The notes under the pieces are model-generated. The model ran no database searches and was not told where the DNA came from. It was given only the letters and a program-made list of their open reading frames with translations. 64,000 bases of DNA from Syntrophomonas sp. DTU018 (lineage in GTDB: Bacteria; Bacillota; Syntrophomonadia; Syntrophomonadales; Syntrophomonadaceae), in contig LFSR01000002.1 of NCBI GenBank assembly GCA_001513155.1, positions 1 through 64,000 of the forward strand, given 5' to 3'. The position numbers and the translations under genes are program-made. Every line of letters starts with the position of its first letter. Position 1 is the stretch's first letter. This document shows, piece by piece, positions 17,606 to 25,872 of this stretch.

Positions 17606-18792
17606 CTAAATCCGGGAACAAAAAGCTTTGCCAAATTCTACTCCCTTGGCATAGCCTTCATCATCGGGATTCCATAATACCTTGAGGCCGGGTTCTATAA
17701 CCTCCAGCTTGGCTTCTTTAAGGCGGGACTCGATAATACCTACTGCTTCTCCGCTCCATCCATAGGAGCCAAAGGCAGCGGCTTTTTTGTTCTTGAACCC
17801 CAAGCCGGCTATCATTTCTATAATACTGGCGGCACCGGAAAGGATGCCCCGATTTATGGTGGATGAACCTACCAGGAAGGCCTTGGACTTGAAGATTTCG
17901 GTAATAACATCATTTTTGTCGGAAAGACCCACATTGAAAAGTTTGACGGCTACACTGCTGTCTGCCTCTTTGATGCCTTCAGCGATGGCCTCCGCTAGTC
18001 TCTTGGTACTGTTCCACATGGTGTCATAGACAATGGTAATCTGGTTTTCCTGGTAACTATCAGCCCACTCCAGGTACTTGTGAATAATCTGGGCAGGGTT
18101 GTCCCGCCAGATTACCCCATGACTGGGGGCAATAATATCCACGGGCAGATTAAGGCTGAGCACTTCCTGAATTTTTTTGGTTACCAGGGGACTGAAGGGA
18201 GTAAGAATATTGGCATAGTATTTCAGGGCTTCCTGATATAACTCGGCCTGGTCAACCAGATCGTTATACATCAACCTGGTTGCATAGTGCTGCCCAAAGG
18301 CATCGTTGCTGAACAGGATGTTGTCCCCGGTCATATAGGTGAAGGAACTGTCAGGCCAGTGAAGCATTCTGGCTTCTATGAATATGAGCTGGCATGATCC
18401 GATGTCAAGAGTATCCCCGGTCTTGAAGGTGACAAAGTTCCAATCCTGGTGATAGTGGCCTTTCAGGCTCTTGACCCCGTTAGAGGTACAATATATGGGG
18501 TATCCGGGATCTCCTTCATCAGCAGAGGCAGGGCACCGCTATGGTCAATCTCGGCATGATGAGCAATAATATAATCTATTTGCTGCAGATCCACTTCTTT
18601 TTTTAAGTTCTCTACATATTCCTCTGCAAAAGGTTCCCACACCGTGTCAATTAATACTGTTTTCTTGTCTCTGACTAAATAAGAGTTATAGGAACTGCCC
18701 CGGTGGGTGGAATACTCATGGCCGTGGAATCTTCTCAGTTCCCAATCAATTTTGCCTACCCAGCTAACCCTATCAGTGACAGCAAAACTCAT
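17606..18792 (-). pseudogene. fprA: Flavodiiron protein (FprA), interrupted by one frameshift
   Basis: Two parts of one A-type flavoprotein. Bases 18792-18463 encode the start of the diiron metallo-beta-lactamase-like domain ([28 protein letters not shown]). After a -1 shift the reading continues [19 protein letters not shown]... through IEARMLHWPDS, the second iron ligands and the flavodoxin domain (IVYDTMWNSTKRLAEAI) to 17606. The shift lies at the four-G run 18497-18500 (four C on the coding strand, where five restore the frame). Intact FprA reduces O2 or NO to protect anaerobes. A single missing base in a C run could be a real lesion or an assembly error. Start ATG 18792 follows GAAGGTGG. 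Confidence 0.85.
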
Positions 18793-18975
18793 AAAGCCAC
18801 CTTCTTTCGTAAGTTATATACCACATAAGCATTCGTAGTATCTCCAATTCTAGCATATGCCATCGTTACGCACATCTTTTGATTAATGTTTTCCAAAATG
18901 CTGTTATACATGCGAATGGCAACTATCAGAAGCAATGACCCCCGAGCCCGCCTTGGCTTCTTTCCGAGTAATATA

Positions 18976-19004
18976 TTTACAATAGAGAAACATTGTGTTA
19001 AACT
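18976..19004 (+). promoter_or_regulatory. Candidate sigma-A promoter of the fmdE/ABC operon
   Basis: TTTACA at 18976-18981, a 17-base spacer, and TAAACT at 18999-19004. Transcription would begin near 19010, just at the first arm of the structured leader. Confidence 0.45.
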
Positions 19005-19009
19005 AACAA

Positions 19010-19131
19010 TTAATATGAAAGTCATGAAGACTTTCAGTTAAATACATACCCAGACAAAATGAACTTCATATTAAGGGAAACCACGAAGGTAAATCCGCAG
19101 GAAGCGGAGATATATACCTTCGTTTTTTTAT
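19010..19131 (+). promoter_or_regulatory. Structured leader with intrinsic terminator upstream of fmdE (possible attenuator or riboswitch)
   Basis: The leader can form AATATGAA (19012-19019) with TTCATATT (19065-19072), or a competing hairpin GAAAGTC (19017-19023) with GACTTTC (19029-19035); the two share bases. Next comes a strong terminator: ACGAAGGTA (19083-19091) with TACCTTCGT (19115-19123), an inner TCCGC/GCGGA hairpin, and a T run at 19123-19129. The Shine-Dalgarno of fmdE follows within a few bases. Placing a terminator between promoter and start codon implies regulated readthrough. No known riboswitch consensus was recognised. Confidence 0.6.
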
Positions 19132-19148
19132 GGGAAAGGAGCCGAGTT

Positions 19149-19673
19149 ATGAACAAAGAATGGTGGGAACGAGCGGTTCAGTTTCACGGCCATGAATGCC
19201 CTGGACTGGCTATTGGCTGCAAAGCCTGTGAAGCAGCGATGGAGGAACTGGGCTTTATGTTTTCGGCTGACGAAGAGATAGTTTGTGTAACCGAGAACGA
19301 TGCCTGCGGAGTTGATGCCATTCAGGTTATTACCGGATGTACTTTTGGCAAGGGTAATCTGATCTATCGAGGAACTGGCAAAATGGCTTTTACTTTCTTT
19401 GCTCGTGACCTTGGGAAAAGCCTGCGCTTAGTTTTCAAACCCCTGCCGCCGGAAATGGATCGCGGCCAGCGTCAACAGTATATTCTCCACGCGGCGGTTA
19501 AGGATCTGTTCGAGTTTAAGCATCCTAACTATCAATTGCCGGAGAAGGCCCGCATATTTAACTCAATGGTATGTGAAAAATGCGGGGAGGCAGCAGCGGA
19601 ACATAAAATGCGCTTGCAGGATCACAAAACCGTTTGTCTGGACTGTTTTGAGGAATACACGCGAGGATGGTAA
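19149..19673 (+). CDS. FmdE-domain protein with C-terminal zinc ribbon
   Basis: 174 residues from ATG 19149 (GGGAAAGGAG upstream). The amino-terminal FmdE domain has FHGHECPGLAIGCKACEAA and ENDACGVDAIQVITGCTFGKGNL. The C terminus carries a CEKCG...CLDC zinc-ribbon. FmdE proteins were named from molybdenum formylmethanofuran dehydrogenase operons, but in bacteria the function is unproven and metal or cofactor handling is suspected. It overlaps the permease gene by 7 bases, so it is translationally tied to the importer. The reading frame stays open upstream to 19059 across the leader, but the Shine-Dalgarno favours 19149. Confidence 0.85.
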   Translation: MNKEWWERAVQFHGHECPGLAIGCKACEAAMEELGFMFSADEEIVCVTENDACGVDAIQVITGCTFGKGNLIYRGTGKMAFTFFARDLGKSLRLVFKPLPPEMDRGQRQQYILHAAVKDLFEFKHPNYQLPEKARIFNSMVCEKCGEAAAEHKMRLQDHKTVCLDCFEEYTRGW

Positions 19674-20719
19674 GTAACGAGTACAGCCGATATATAGGCC
19701 GCAAACGGGGCGTTATTTTTATACTGGTGCTGTTGCTTATTATTACGGCGCTTTGGGCACTTAATACCGGCTCAATAGCGTTGAATCCGGTTCAAGTTTT
19801 GAAAACTTTAATAACCGGCGGAAATCAGGTCGAAAATGTCGCCATTTGGAACATTCGCCTGCCCAGGATTCTGGCAGGTTTAGTGGCCGGTGCCGGGTTG
19901 TCGGTAGCCGGGTGCGTAATGCAGAACAATTTGCGCAACCCCCTGGCATCGCCTTCTACCCTGGGAATATCTAATGCGGCTGCCTTTGGGGCGAATGTGG
20001 CTATCATCCTTCTGGGCGCAGGTACTATTGCCAATACCGGTGCTGGACAAGTAATAATAAACAACCCTTATATGGTAACCATATTAGCTTTCCTGTTTGC
20101 TATGTTGGCAGCCCTTCTTATTGTGTGCCTGGCTAAGTTTGGAGGGTTCACTCCCGAGGCCATCGTCCTGGCCGGAGTTGCCCTGGGGTCTTTATTCACC
20201 GCCGGCACTACCATCATCCAGTATTTCGCCGAGGATGTTAAAGTGGCGGCGGTAGTATTCTGGACTTTTGGAGATTTAGGCCGGGCTGCCTGGAATGAAG
20301 TATTCATAATGCTGGTCCTGGTAACCATGGCGTTAGGGTATTTCTTCTTAAAAAGCTGGGATTACAATGCCATCAGCAGCGGCGAGGAAACCGCCCGGGG
20401 ATTGGGAGTGAATGTTGACCGGGTACGTATGGCAGGTATGCTGGTTGCTTCGCTAATTACAGCCGTAGCTGTGTCGTTTCTGGGGATTATTGCCTTCATA
20501 GGATTAATAGGACCCCAGATAATGCGCAGGATTATTGGTGATGATCACCGCTTTCTGATTCCCTCCTCAGCTTTGTTAGGCTCCTTGATCCTGCTGGCAG
20601 CCGATACCGTGGCCAAGACGGTGATTGCACCGGTAGTACTTCCAGTGGGAGCGGTTACTTCATTTTTAGGGGCTCCGCTGTTTCTGTATTTATTAGTAAG
20701 GGGGTATAACAGGAAATGA
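19667..20719 (+). CDS. BtuC/FecCD-family ABC importer permease
   Basis: 350 residues with about ten membrane segments. Family marks are IWNIRLPRILAGLVAGAGLS near the amino terminus and the late GPQIMRRIIGDDHR coupling region. Proteins of this type import iron-siderophores, cobalamin, heme, or in some groups molybdate or tungstate. It overlaps both neighbours (7 bases with fmdE, 4 with the ATPase), so the operon is tightly coupled. Confidence 0.92.
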   Translation: MVSNEYSRYIGRKRGVIFILVLLLIITALWALNTGSIALNPVQVLKTLITGGNQVENVAIWNIRLPRILAGLVAGAGLSVAGCVMQNNLRNPLASPSTLGISNAAAFGANVAIILLGAGTIANTGAGQVIINNPYMVTILAFLFAMLAALLIVCLAKFGGFTPEAIVLAGVALGSLFTAGTTIIQYFAEDVKVAAVVFWTFGDLGRAAWNEVFIMLVLVTMALGYFFLKSWDYNAISSGEETARGLGVNVDRVRMAGMLVASLITAVAVSFLGIIAFIGLIGPQIMRRIIGDDHRFLIPSSALLGSLILLAADTVAKTVIAPVVLPVGAVTSFLGAPLFLYLLVRGYNRK

Positions 20720-21468
20720 TTCTTTCAGTGAAAGACCTGGCTTTTAAGTATCCTGGCCGTTCAGTGTTACAGGATATTGCCTTTGACGTGGCGCCCGGAG
20801 AATGCTGGGCTGTTCTGGGTATCAATGGTGCCGGTAAATCCACCCTATTAAAATGCCTGAATCGCATCTTAAAACCCCAAAAAGGAGTTGTGTATATTCG
20901 CGAAAATGAGGTACTAAAACTCAGTAATCTGGAACTGGCTCAGAAAATGGGATATGTCTCCCAGCACCAGGAAAGAAATCGCATCACGGTATTTGATGCC
21001 ATATTGCTGGGCCGCAGGCCTCACATTAAGTGGGATGCTTCCAAACATGACCGGCAGGTAGTAAGGCAAGTTATGGAGATGCTGGATTTAGAGGATTATG
21101 CCATGAGGTACCTGGATGAACTGAGCGGGGGTGAATTGCAAAAGGTAGTGATTGCCCGGGCTTTAGCCCAGCAACCGGATGTCCTGCTTTTGGATGAACC
21201 CACCAGCAGCCTGGATTTAAAAAATCAAATGGAAGTAGTCCGTTTAATTAAGAAGGTGGTCACCCATAACCATATTGCAGCTGTAGTTACTATGCACGAC
21301 TTGAACCTGGCCCTGAGATTTGCTGATAGGTTTGTCATGTTAAAAAACGGCACTATATTTGCCACGGGAGGACGGGAGATTATAACAGCAGAGAATATCG
21401 AGAGTGTTTATTCTTTGCCGGTGGAGATAAAAACCTTTGACACTATACCACTGGTAATACCCAGGTAA
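20716..21468 (+). CDS. FepC/BtuD-type ABC importer ATPase
   Basis: 250 residues with Walker A GINGAGKST, Q-loop YVSQHQE, signature LSGGELQ, Walker B VLLLDEPTSSLD and H-loop TMHD. It powers the permease encoded immediately upstream (4-base overlap). Its start ATG falls in the last codons of the permease gene. Confidence 0.93.
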   Translation: MILSVKDLAFKYPGRSVLQDIAFDVAPGECWAVLGINGAGKSTLLKCLNRILKPQKGVVYIRENEVLKLSNLELAQKMGYVSQHQERNRITVFDAILLGRRPHIKWDASKHDRQVVRQVMEMLDLEDYAMRYLDELSGGELQKVVIARALAQQPDVLLLDEPTSSLDLKNQMEVVRLIKKVVTHNHIAAVVTMHDLNLALRFADRFVMLKNGTIFATGGREIITAENIESVYSLPVEIKTFDTIPLVIPR

Positions 21469-21484
21469 ATAATAGGGGGGAAGC

Positions 21485-22588
21485 ATGGTGAAAAAAGTAT
21501 TAATAGGTTTATTGGCTCTGATGCTGGTAGGGACCGCATTGCTGGCCGGGTGTGGAGGGAGCCCGGATAACTTGGATGAGAATGTGGGGATTACTATAAC
21601 AGATATGGCTAACCGCACAGTTACTATTAAAGGACCGGTAGAAAGAGCAGTAGCCATTGGCCCAGGTGCCCTGAGATTGTATACATATATAAATGGCACA
21701 GACAAACTGGTGGGAGTGGAACAGATCGAAGTAGATAGTGCCGTCGGCCGGCCTTATAACCTGGCACATCCTGAGTTGGCTGATTTACCGGTAATTGGGC
21801 AGGGAGGGCCGCAGAATGTCCCTGATCCGGAAAAAATCCTGGCGGTTTCTCCGGATGTTATCTTTAGTACTTATGGAGAGGAACTGGCCGACATTGATAA
21901 TCTGCAGGCCCAAACCGGCATTCCGGTAGTAGAACTCAGCTATGGGGAAGTTGCAGTATTCGATCCGGCAGTTTATGATTCACTAAAGTTAATAGGGCAA
22001 ATCATGAATAAGGAACAGAGAGCCCAGGAAGTGGTTGATTATATGCTGGGATGCCATGCTGATCTGAACCGCCGTACGCAAGATATACCTGAGCAGGACA
22101 AACCCCGGGTCTATATAGGAGCACTGGGATCCCGGGGAAGTCATGGAATAGAAAGTACCCGGGGAAACAATACTTTACTCAATGCTATTAATGCCGTTAA
22201 TGTAGCTGATGAAACAGGCAGAACCGGTTCTTTTATGATTGATAAAGAAAAGCTGTTGGCTTGGGATCCAGATATCCTTATTATCGATGCAGGCGGTCTG
22301 GCTATGGTACAGGAAGATTATAAGAAAAATCCTGGTTTTTACCGGGCTTTAACCGCTGTTAAGAACGGCCGGATATACCGGCAGCTGCCGTACAACTACT
22401 ATACTACTAATCTTGATACAGCTATGGCGGATGCTTACTTTCTGGGTAAAACCATTTATCCTGAGAGTTTTGCAGATATTGACCCCGCAGCCAAAGCCGA
22501 TGAAATATATAGCTTTTTATTAGGCAAGCCTCTATACCAGCGAATGTGCCAGGACTTTGGCGAATTTGCCCAGATTAGACTGGATTAA
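21485..22588 (+). CDS. Periplasmic-binding-protein-type lipoprotein of the FecCD importer
   Basis: 367 residues with a lipoprotein signal (LLAGC, Cys23) and a class III binding-protein fold. The helix-linked two-lobe pattern is evident from VKRAVAIGPGALRLYTYI-like and DPDILIIDAGG segments. It would capture the substrate outside the cell for the permease at 19667. Its gene is the last of the operon, 16 bases after the ATPase and followed by a terminator. Specificity is unknown. The company of FmdE suggests a metal oxyanion or metal-cofactor ligand, which is an inference. Confidence 0.9.
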   Translation: MVKKVLIGLLALMLVGTALLAGCGGSPDNLDENVGITITDMANRTVTIKGPVERAVAIGPGALRLYTYINGTDKLVGVEQIEVDSAVGRPYNLAHPELADLPVIGQGGPQNVPDPEKILAVSPDVIFSTYGEELADIDNLQAQTGIPVVELSYGEVAVFDPAVYDSLKLIGQIMNKEQRAQEVVDYMLGCHADLNRRTQDIPEQDKPRVYIGALGSRGSHGIESTRGNNTLLNAINAVNVADETGRTGSFMIDKEKLLAWDPDILIIDAGGLAMVQEDYKKNPGFYRALTAVKNGRIYRQLPYNYYTTNLDTAMADAYFLGKTIYPESFADIDPAAKADEIYSFLLGKPLYQRMCQDFGEFAQIRLD

Positions 22589-22637
22589 GCACAACTGAGA
22601 GCCAGGGTGTGGCTGTGCCAACTGGTAATAGAAAGTA

Positions 22638-22672
22638 AAAGGAGCAACAGGTACGAACCTTTGCTCCTTTTT
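22638..22672. terminator. Bidirectional terminator between the binding-protein gene and tatA
   Basis: AAAGGAGCAA / TTGCTCCTTT stem with T runs on either side, placed between convergent genes. Confidence 0.85.
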
Positions 22673-22675
22673 CAG

Positions 22676-22855
22676 TTAAGCATTTTTATCTTCCGGCAAT
22701 TGGGGATCATCCTGCTGGGCTTTCCTGAATCCTTTAATGGCTTTGCCCATAGATTCAGCCAACTGGGGCAGTTTGCCCGGTCCAAAAATGATTAATACAA
22801 TAACCAGTATGAGAACCAGTTCCCAGGGGCCAAAATTTCCGATTAAGCCAAACAT
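22676..22855 (-). CDS. tatA: Twin-arginine translocase subunit TatA (second copy)
   Basis: A short gene encoding 59 residues with an ATG behind GAGGGAGG. Apart from two or three changes, residues 1-40 equal those of the TatA at 11448 ([14 protein letters not shown]...[18 protein letters not shown]). The tails differ ([13 protein letters not shown] here). It stands at the end of a cytochrome-maturation cluster and near a Tat-exported flavoprotein (25873), which makes a dedicated export role plausible. No tatC is present in the window. Confidence 0.93.
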   Translation of the reverse strand: MFGLIGNFGPWELVLILVIVLIIFGPGKLPQLAESMGKAIKGFRKAQQDDPQLPEDKNA

Positions 22856-22902
22856 ATAATTCCTCCCTCTGCTTTAATTTGCTATCATAAAGCACCGCTC
22901 TA

Positions 22903-23691
22903 TCAAGCGTAGCTATGCAATCCGGGCAACAGGTAGTTGACTCCGAAGAAGGTAAACAGTACCAGCCCAAAGCCAATTATGACCATCCAGCGGGTTGTAT
23001 TGGCCGGCCAATCCCGGCTGCGGTAAACATGCAGGTAAATGGCATAGATTATCCAGGTTATCAAAGCCCAGGTTTCTTTGGGATCCCAGGACCAGTACCT
23101 GCCCCAGGCCTGTTCTGCCCAGACAGCTCCCAGTACAATGGACAGTGACAGCAGGGCAAAACCTCCCCCTACCAGTAGATAGATGTAATCGTCTTTAATC
23201 GACTGACCCGCGGGGAAAAACTGTACCGCAGCCAGACCTGCCGCCAGAGCAAAGGCAGCATAAGCTACCGCCGCCGTAATAACATGCACGGTCAGCCAGG
23301 GACTCTTCAGGGCAGGCATCAGGGGAGCTACAGCACTTAGCTGATCTCTCATCAAAATTACTACCAAAGATACCAGCAAGGCCGATATCAACATCACCGC
23401 ACCCGCAGCTGGCTGTATAGGGTAGCGGGTCTGCATGAGCAAGTACAGCAAGACGGTTACCCAGCTAAAGCTCAACAGGAATTCCAGACCGTTAGTTAAC
23501 GGCAGTACACCGGTTAATGCTGTGCGCATAACCAGTATAGCCAGGTGCAGTATGCATCCCAATATGGCCAAGCCTAAAGCAGCTTTCGCAGCCATGCTAT
23601 TATGGAACTTGCCGCCCCCCCAGTAGAGCAGGGCAGAGGCAAAATAGCAAAACAGCACCACATAAATAAAAATGTCCATCAATGTTTCCAT
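22903..23691 (-). CDS. ccsA: Cytochrome c maturation protein CcsA/ResC family
   Basis: 262 residues with about eight membrane segments. It has the tryptophan-rich heme-handling loop WGRYWSWDPKETWALI near the C terminus and conserved His residues (LHVYRSRD, LPGLHSY). CcsA with CcsB/ResB forms the system II synthetase that attaches heme to CXXCH motifs outside the membrane. The ATG follows GGGAGAGGT. It lies 86 bases after resB, same strand. A degenerate piece of R1 repeat is seen in that spacer. Confidence 0.93.
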   Translation of the reverse strand: METLMDIFIYVVLFCYFASALLYWGGGKFHNSMAAKAALGLAILGCILHLAILVMRTALTGVLPLTNGLEFLLSFSWVTVLLYLLMQTRYPIQPAAGAVMLISALLVSLVVILMRDQLSAVAPLMPALKSPWLTVHVITAAVAYAAFALAAGLAAVQFFPAGQSIKDDYIYLLVGGGFALLSLSIVLGAVWAEQAWGRYWSWDPKETWALITWIIYAIYLHVYRSRDWPANTTRWMVIIGFGLVLFTFFGVNYLLPGLHSYA

Positions 23692-23777
23692 CAGTACCTC
23701 TCCCTAACCTAGATTGTATTTGCTAGAGATCACCCCGAGCTGCACCCTAGCGATGACCGGCTAATTATTATCATGCT

Positions 23778-24764
23778 TCAAACCATGTTTTTTTTCCTGC
23801 GCGGCGTTGCCAGCATAGCCAGGCATACCCCGAGCATCAGAGCACAACCGCCGATCAAAACCAGAGGCAATCCCGGATCGGACTTAACTTCGAGAATAGT
23901 GTAAGGCTCAACCCCGGTAAAGGTAACATATACATTTTCATCAATCTGGGCAGGTTCATTCAGTTTGGCAGCACCTATACCCAGGAGCTTGTCATTCTCA
24001 TATACCGAAAAAACAATATGAGGGTTGTCCGGGCGCAAGGTAACTGAGCGCATGCCGTAGGCGGGGTTGAAGTTGGGAATATACTTGTAAATTCTTACCC
24101 GGCGGTTAGTTCCGTCGGGATCCAACCATTCCCCTTCAAAGAAACGACCTTCTTTGTTTTCGCCATTCTCAGCAATGTAAGCAGCTTTGACCAAATAACC
24201 AAAACTAGTTTGATAAGCCTTGACTCCCTGGTAATTTAGCGGGTGGTTTACACTGATGGCTATTTGATCTGTTACCTGGCCATTTTCCAGGACTGTAACT
24301 TCAGATATATATTGGGACGGAGAGCCGTCTTCATTGAATTCAATTCGGAACTCGTCCAGCTGCAGCGTAAATGGGTGCCTGATATCCAGGACTTTGGCAA
24401 TATCCACCCTATCACCAGCCAGCAGGTGAATCCTGTCATTCTGCCCAGAGACAGAATATATCAACCCGCCTACCAGAACCAGTATTATTCCCAAATGAAG
24501 GGTAAAGATGCCTAGTTGCCTGTACCAGACCCTTCTGCCAAATCTTTTCAGCAACACCCGAAAGGTTAATTTAATCCGGTTAAAGGTGCAAAGAATCATA
24601 TTTATCAACAACAGAAGCAGGAGAAGCTTGAATACGGGAATTTGGTAGAAGCTGCCGGGAAGCACAGAACTGCCTACTGCTGCTGTCACACCTATCAGAA
24701 ACAGCAGAAACAAACCGGTTTTCATGGAAGAAACCAAGCTGTAAAACCTATTGAAGCCTTGCAT
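23778..24764 (-). CDS. resB: Cytochrome c maturation protein ResB/CcsB family
   Basis: 328 residues from ATG 24762-24764, chosen because GTGAGGT stands upstream and the protein then begins at the family's usual position (FYSLVSSMKTGLFLLFLIGV). Three amino-terminal helices, a large extracytoplasmic beta domain (residues ~110-290, DRIHLLAGDRVDIAKVLD) and a final helix match ResB. It partners CcsA encoded downstream and would mature the pentaheme cytochrome encoded upstream on the same strand (24961). Confidence 0.92.
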   Translation of the reverse strand: MQGFNRFYSLVSSMKTGLFLLFLIGVTAAVGSSVLPGSFYQIPVFKLLLLLLLINMILCTFNRIKLTFRVLLKRFGRRVWYRQLGIFTLHLGIILVLVGGLIYSVSGQNDRIHLLAGDRVDIAKVLDIRHPFTLQLDEFRIEFNEDGSPSQYISEVTVLENGQVTDQIAISVNHPLNYQGVKAYQTSFGYLVKAAYIAENGENKEGRFFEGEWLDPDGTNRRVRIYKYIPNFNPAYGMRSVTLRPDNPHIVFSVYENDKLLGIGAAKLNEPAQIDENVYVTFTGVEPYTILEVKSDPGLPLVLIGGCALMLGVCLAMLATPRRKKNMV

Positions 24765-24887
24765 ATATCTGACCTCACAAGATAAAAGATTTCCGGCTAT
24801 AAATGAAATCCAGGAAAACCACAAAAACATGGATGGGTTTATTTTACTTGAAAAATAACCTTTTGGATATTGGGTATATTATACAGT

Positions 24888-24917
24888 ACTCCCTTTTCCT
24901 AAAAAGATAAAGGGAGT
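24888..24917. terminator. Hairpin between the cytochrome gene and resB
   Basis: ACTCCCTTT / AAAGGGAGT stem with a 12-base loop. There is no clear T run on the minus strand, so it may be a processing or weak termination site inside the cluster rather than its end. Confidence 0.4.
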
Positions 24918-24960
24918 GAAAACCCCCTTCATCAAAGCTATATTTGTATGTCTAGCATGT

Positions 24961-25515
24961 TTACCAGGCATTGGTCCAGGCTTCTTCATCCAGATCGTCT
25001 ATCCAGTTGAAAATATGACATTCGGAACAAAAAACATAGGAAGGCTCATGCATTTGATGACATACATTACATTCCTGCTCCCCGTGATGGGAATCATGCG
25101 GGTTTGATTCCTCAAAATCGGTGGCGGCTTGTATCTCATCCCAGCTAATCCCTTCTCCTTCGGGAGAATGGCATTCCAGGCAGAATTCTCGACTGGTATC
25201 TGGCCCTCCTTCCAGAGGCAGGGTGTAATTTCCGGTGATAAAGTTAATGCCTTCCATAGCCTTTTCCGGGATGCTGTTGTGATGGCATTCCTGACAGGTT
25301 ACATCTTCGGCTGCATGTTTGTGATCTAGTAAAGCGCTTTCACTCCAAGATTCGTAATAGGGCTTAATGATATGGCATGTGGCACAGAAGGAAGGATTTT
25401 CACTAGCTTTCAGCAATCCTACGCCGGTACCAGCACCTATTATAATTACAGTGACCAGAACTATCAGAATAACTTTCCTATTTAAAAATCTCTCCCGAAA
25501 ACTCTTGCGTTCCAT
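24961..25515 (-). CDS. Membrane-anchored pentaheme c-type cytochrome (NrfH/NapC-like)
   Basis: 184 residues: a short basic amino terminus, one membrane anchor (about 14-36) and five CXXCH heme sites (Cys44, Cys74, Cys112, Cys149 and Cys163). The anchor plus CATCHIIKPYYESW opening is NrfH/NapC-like. Such proteins take electrons from menaquinol and pass them to an extracytoplasmic reductase. The divergent neighbour 25873 encodes an exported flavoprotein, the obvious partner, and ccsA/resB lie downstream. Five hemes is one more than in classical NrfH or NapC. Start ATG behind GGGGAGG. Confidence 0.9.
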   Translation of the reverse strand: MERKSFRERFLNRKVILIVLVTVIIIGAGTGVGLLKASENPSFCATCHIIKPYYESWSESALLDHKHAAEDVTCQECHHNSIPEKAMEGINFITGNYTLPLEGGPDTSREFCLECHSPEGEGISWDEIQAATDFEESNPHDSHHGEQECNVCHQMHEPSYVFCSECHIFNWIDDLDEEAWTNAW

Positions 25516-25622
25516 TTAAAACCTCCCCATTATATGTTTAGTGCTGTGTTGGTTAGGAAGACCTGCACCGTACTCTTAGAACTTATGCATTTATTCTACA
25601 ATATTCAGCTTCTCCTGCCATT

Positions 25623-25726
25623 GGATTCCCCTACAGTGTTTTCAAGCCAATCCTCGTGATAGGCTCCAAAGAAAAACACTCCTTTCCAGAAGTGTTCATT
25701 TGGATTTTTCTACAGTGTAATCCTCC
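25623..25726. promoter_or_regulatory. Paired CTACAGTGT boxes between divergent cytochrome and flavoprotein genes
   Basis: The 25516-25872 gap holds two related boxes: GGATTCCCCTACAGTGT at 25623-25639 followed by AATCCTC, and GGATTTTTCTACAGTGTAATC at 25702-25721 followed by CTC. Both keep the order GGATT...CTACAGTGT...AATCCTC. A hairpin AACACT/AAGTGTT lies between them. A shared control region for the two divergent genes is an inference. No sigma-54 site (GG-N10-GC) was found here. Confidence 0.4.
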
Positions 25727-25872
25727 AAAGGTTCGTAATTCCTAACGATGTGTGTTAATAACGGTAATGATAGACTGACACTAGAGACTGTACTAACATC
25801 AAACGATTTAGCCCGGTGGCTACTCTAATTCAAATAAGGAAAGTAATTATTTGGGAAAGGAGTAGAGATCTG

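Noticed and set aside
19059-19148. 30-codon amino-terminal extension of FmdE
   Set aside because: It would be read through the terminator hairpin and lacks a Shine-Dalgarno; ATG 19149 has GGGAAAGGAG.
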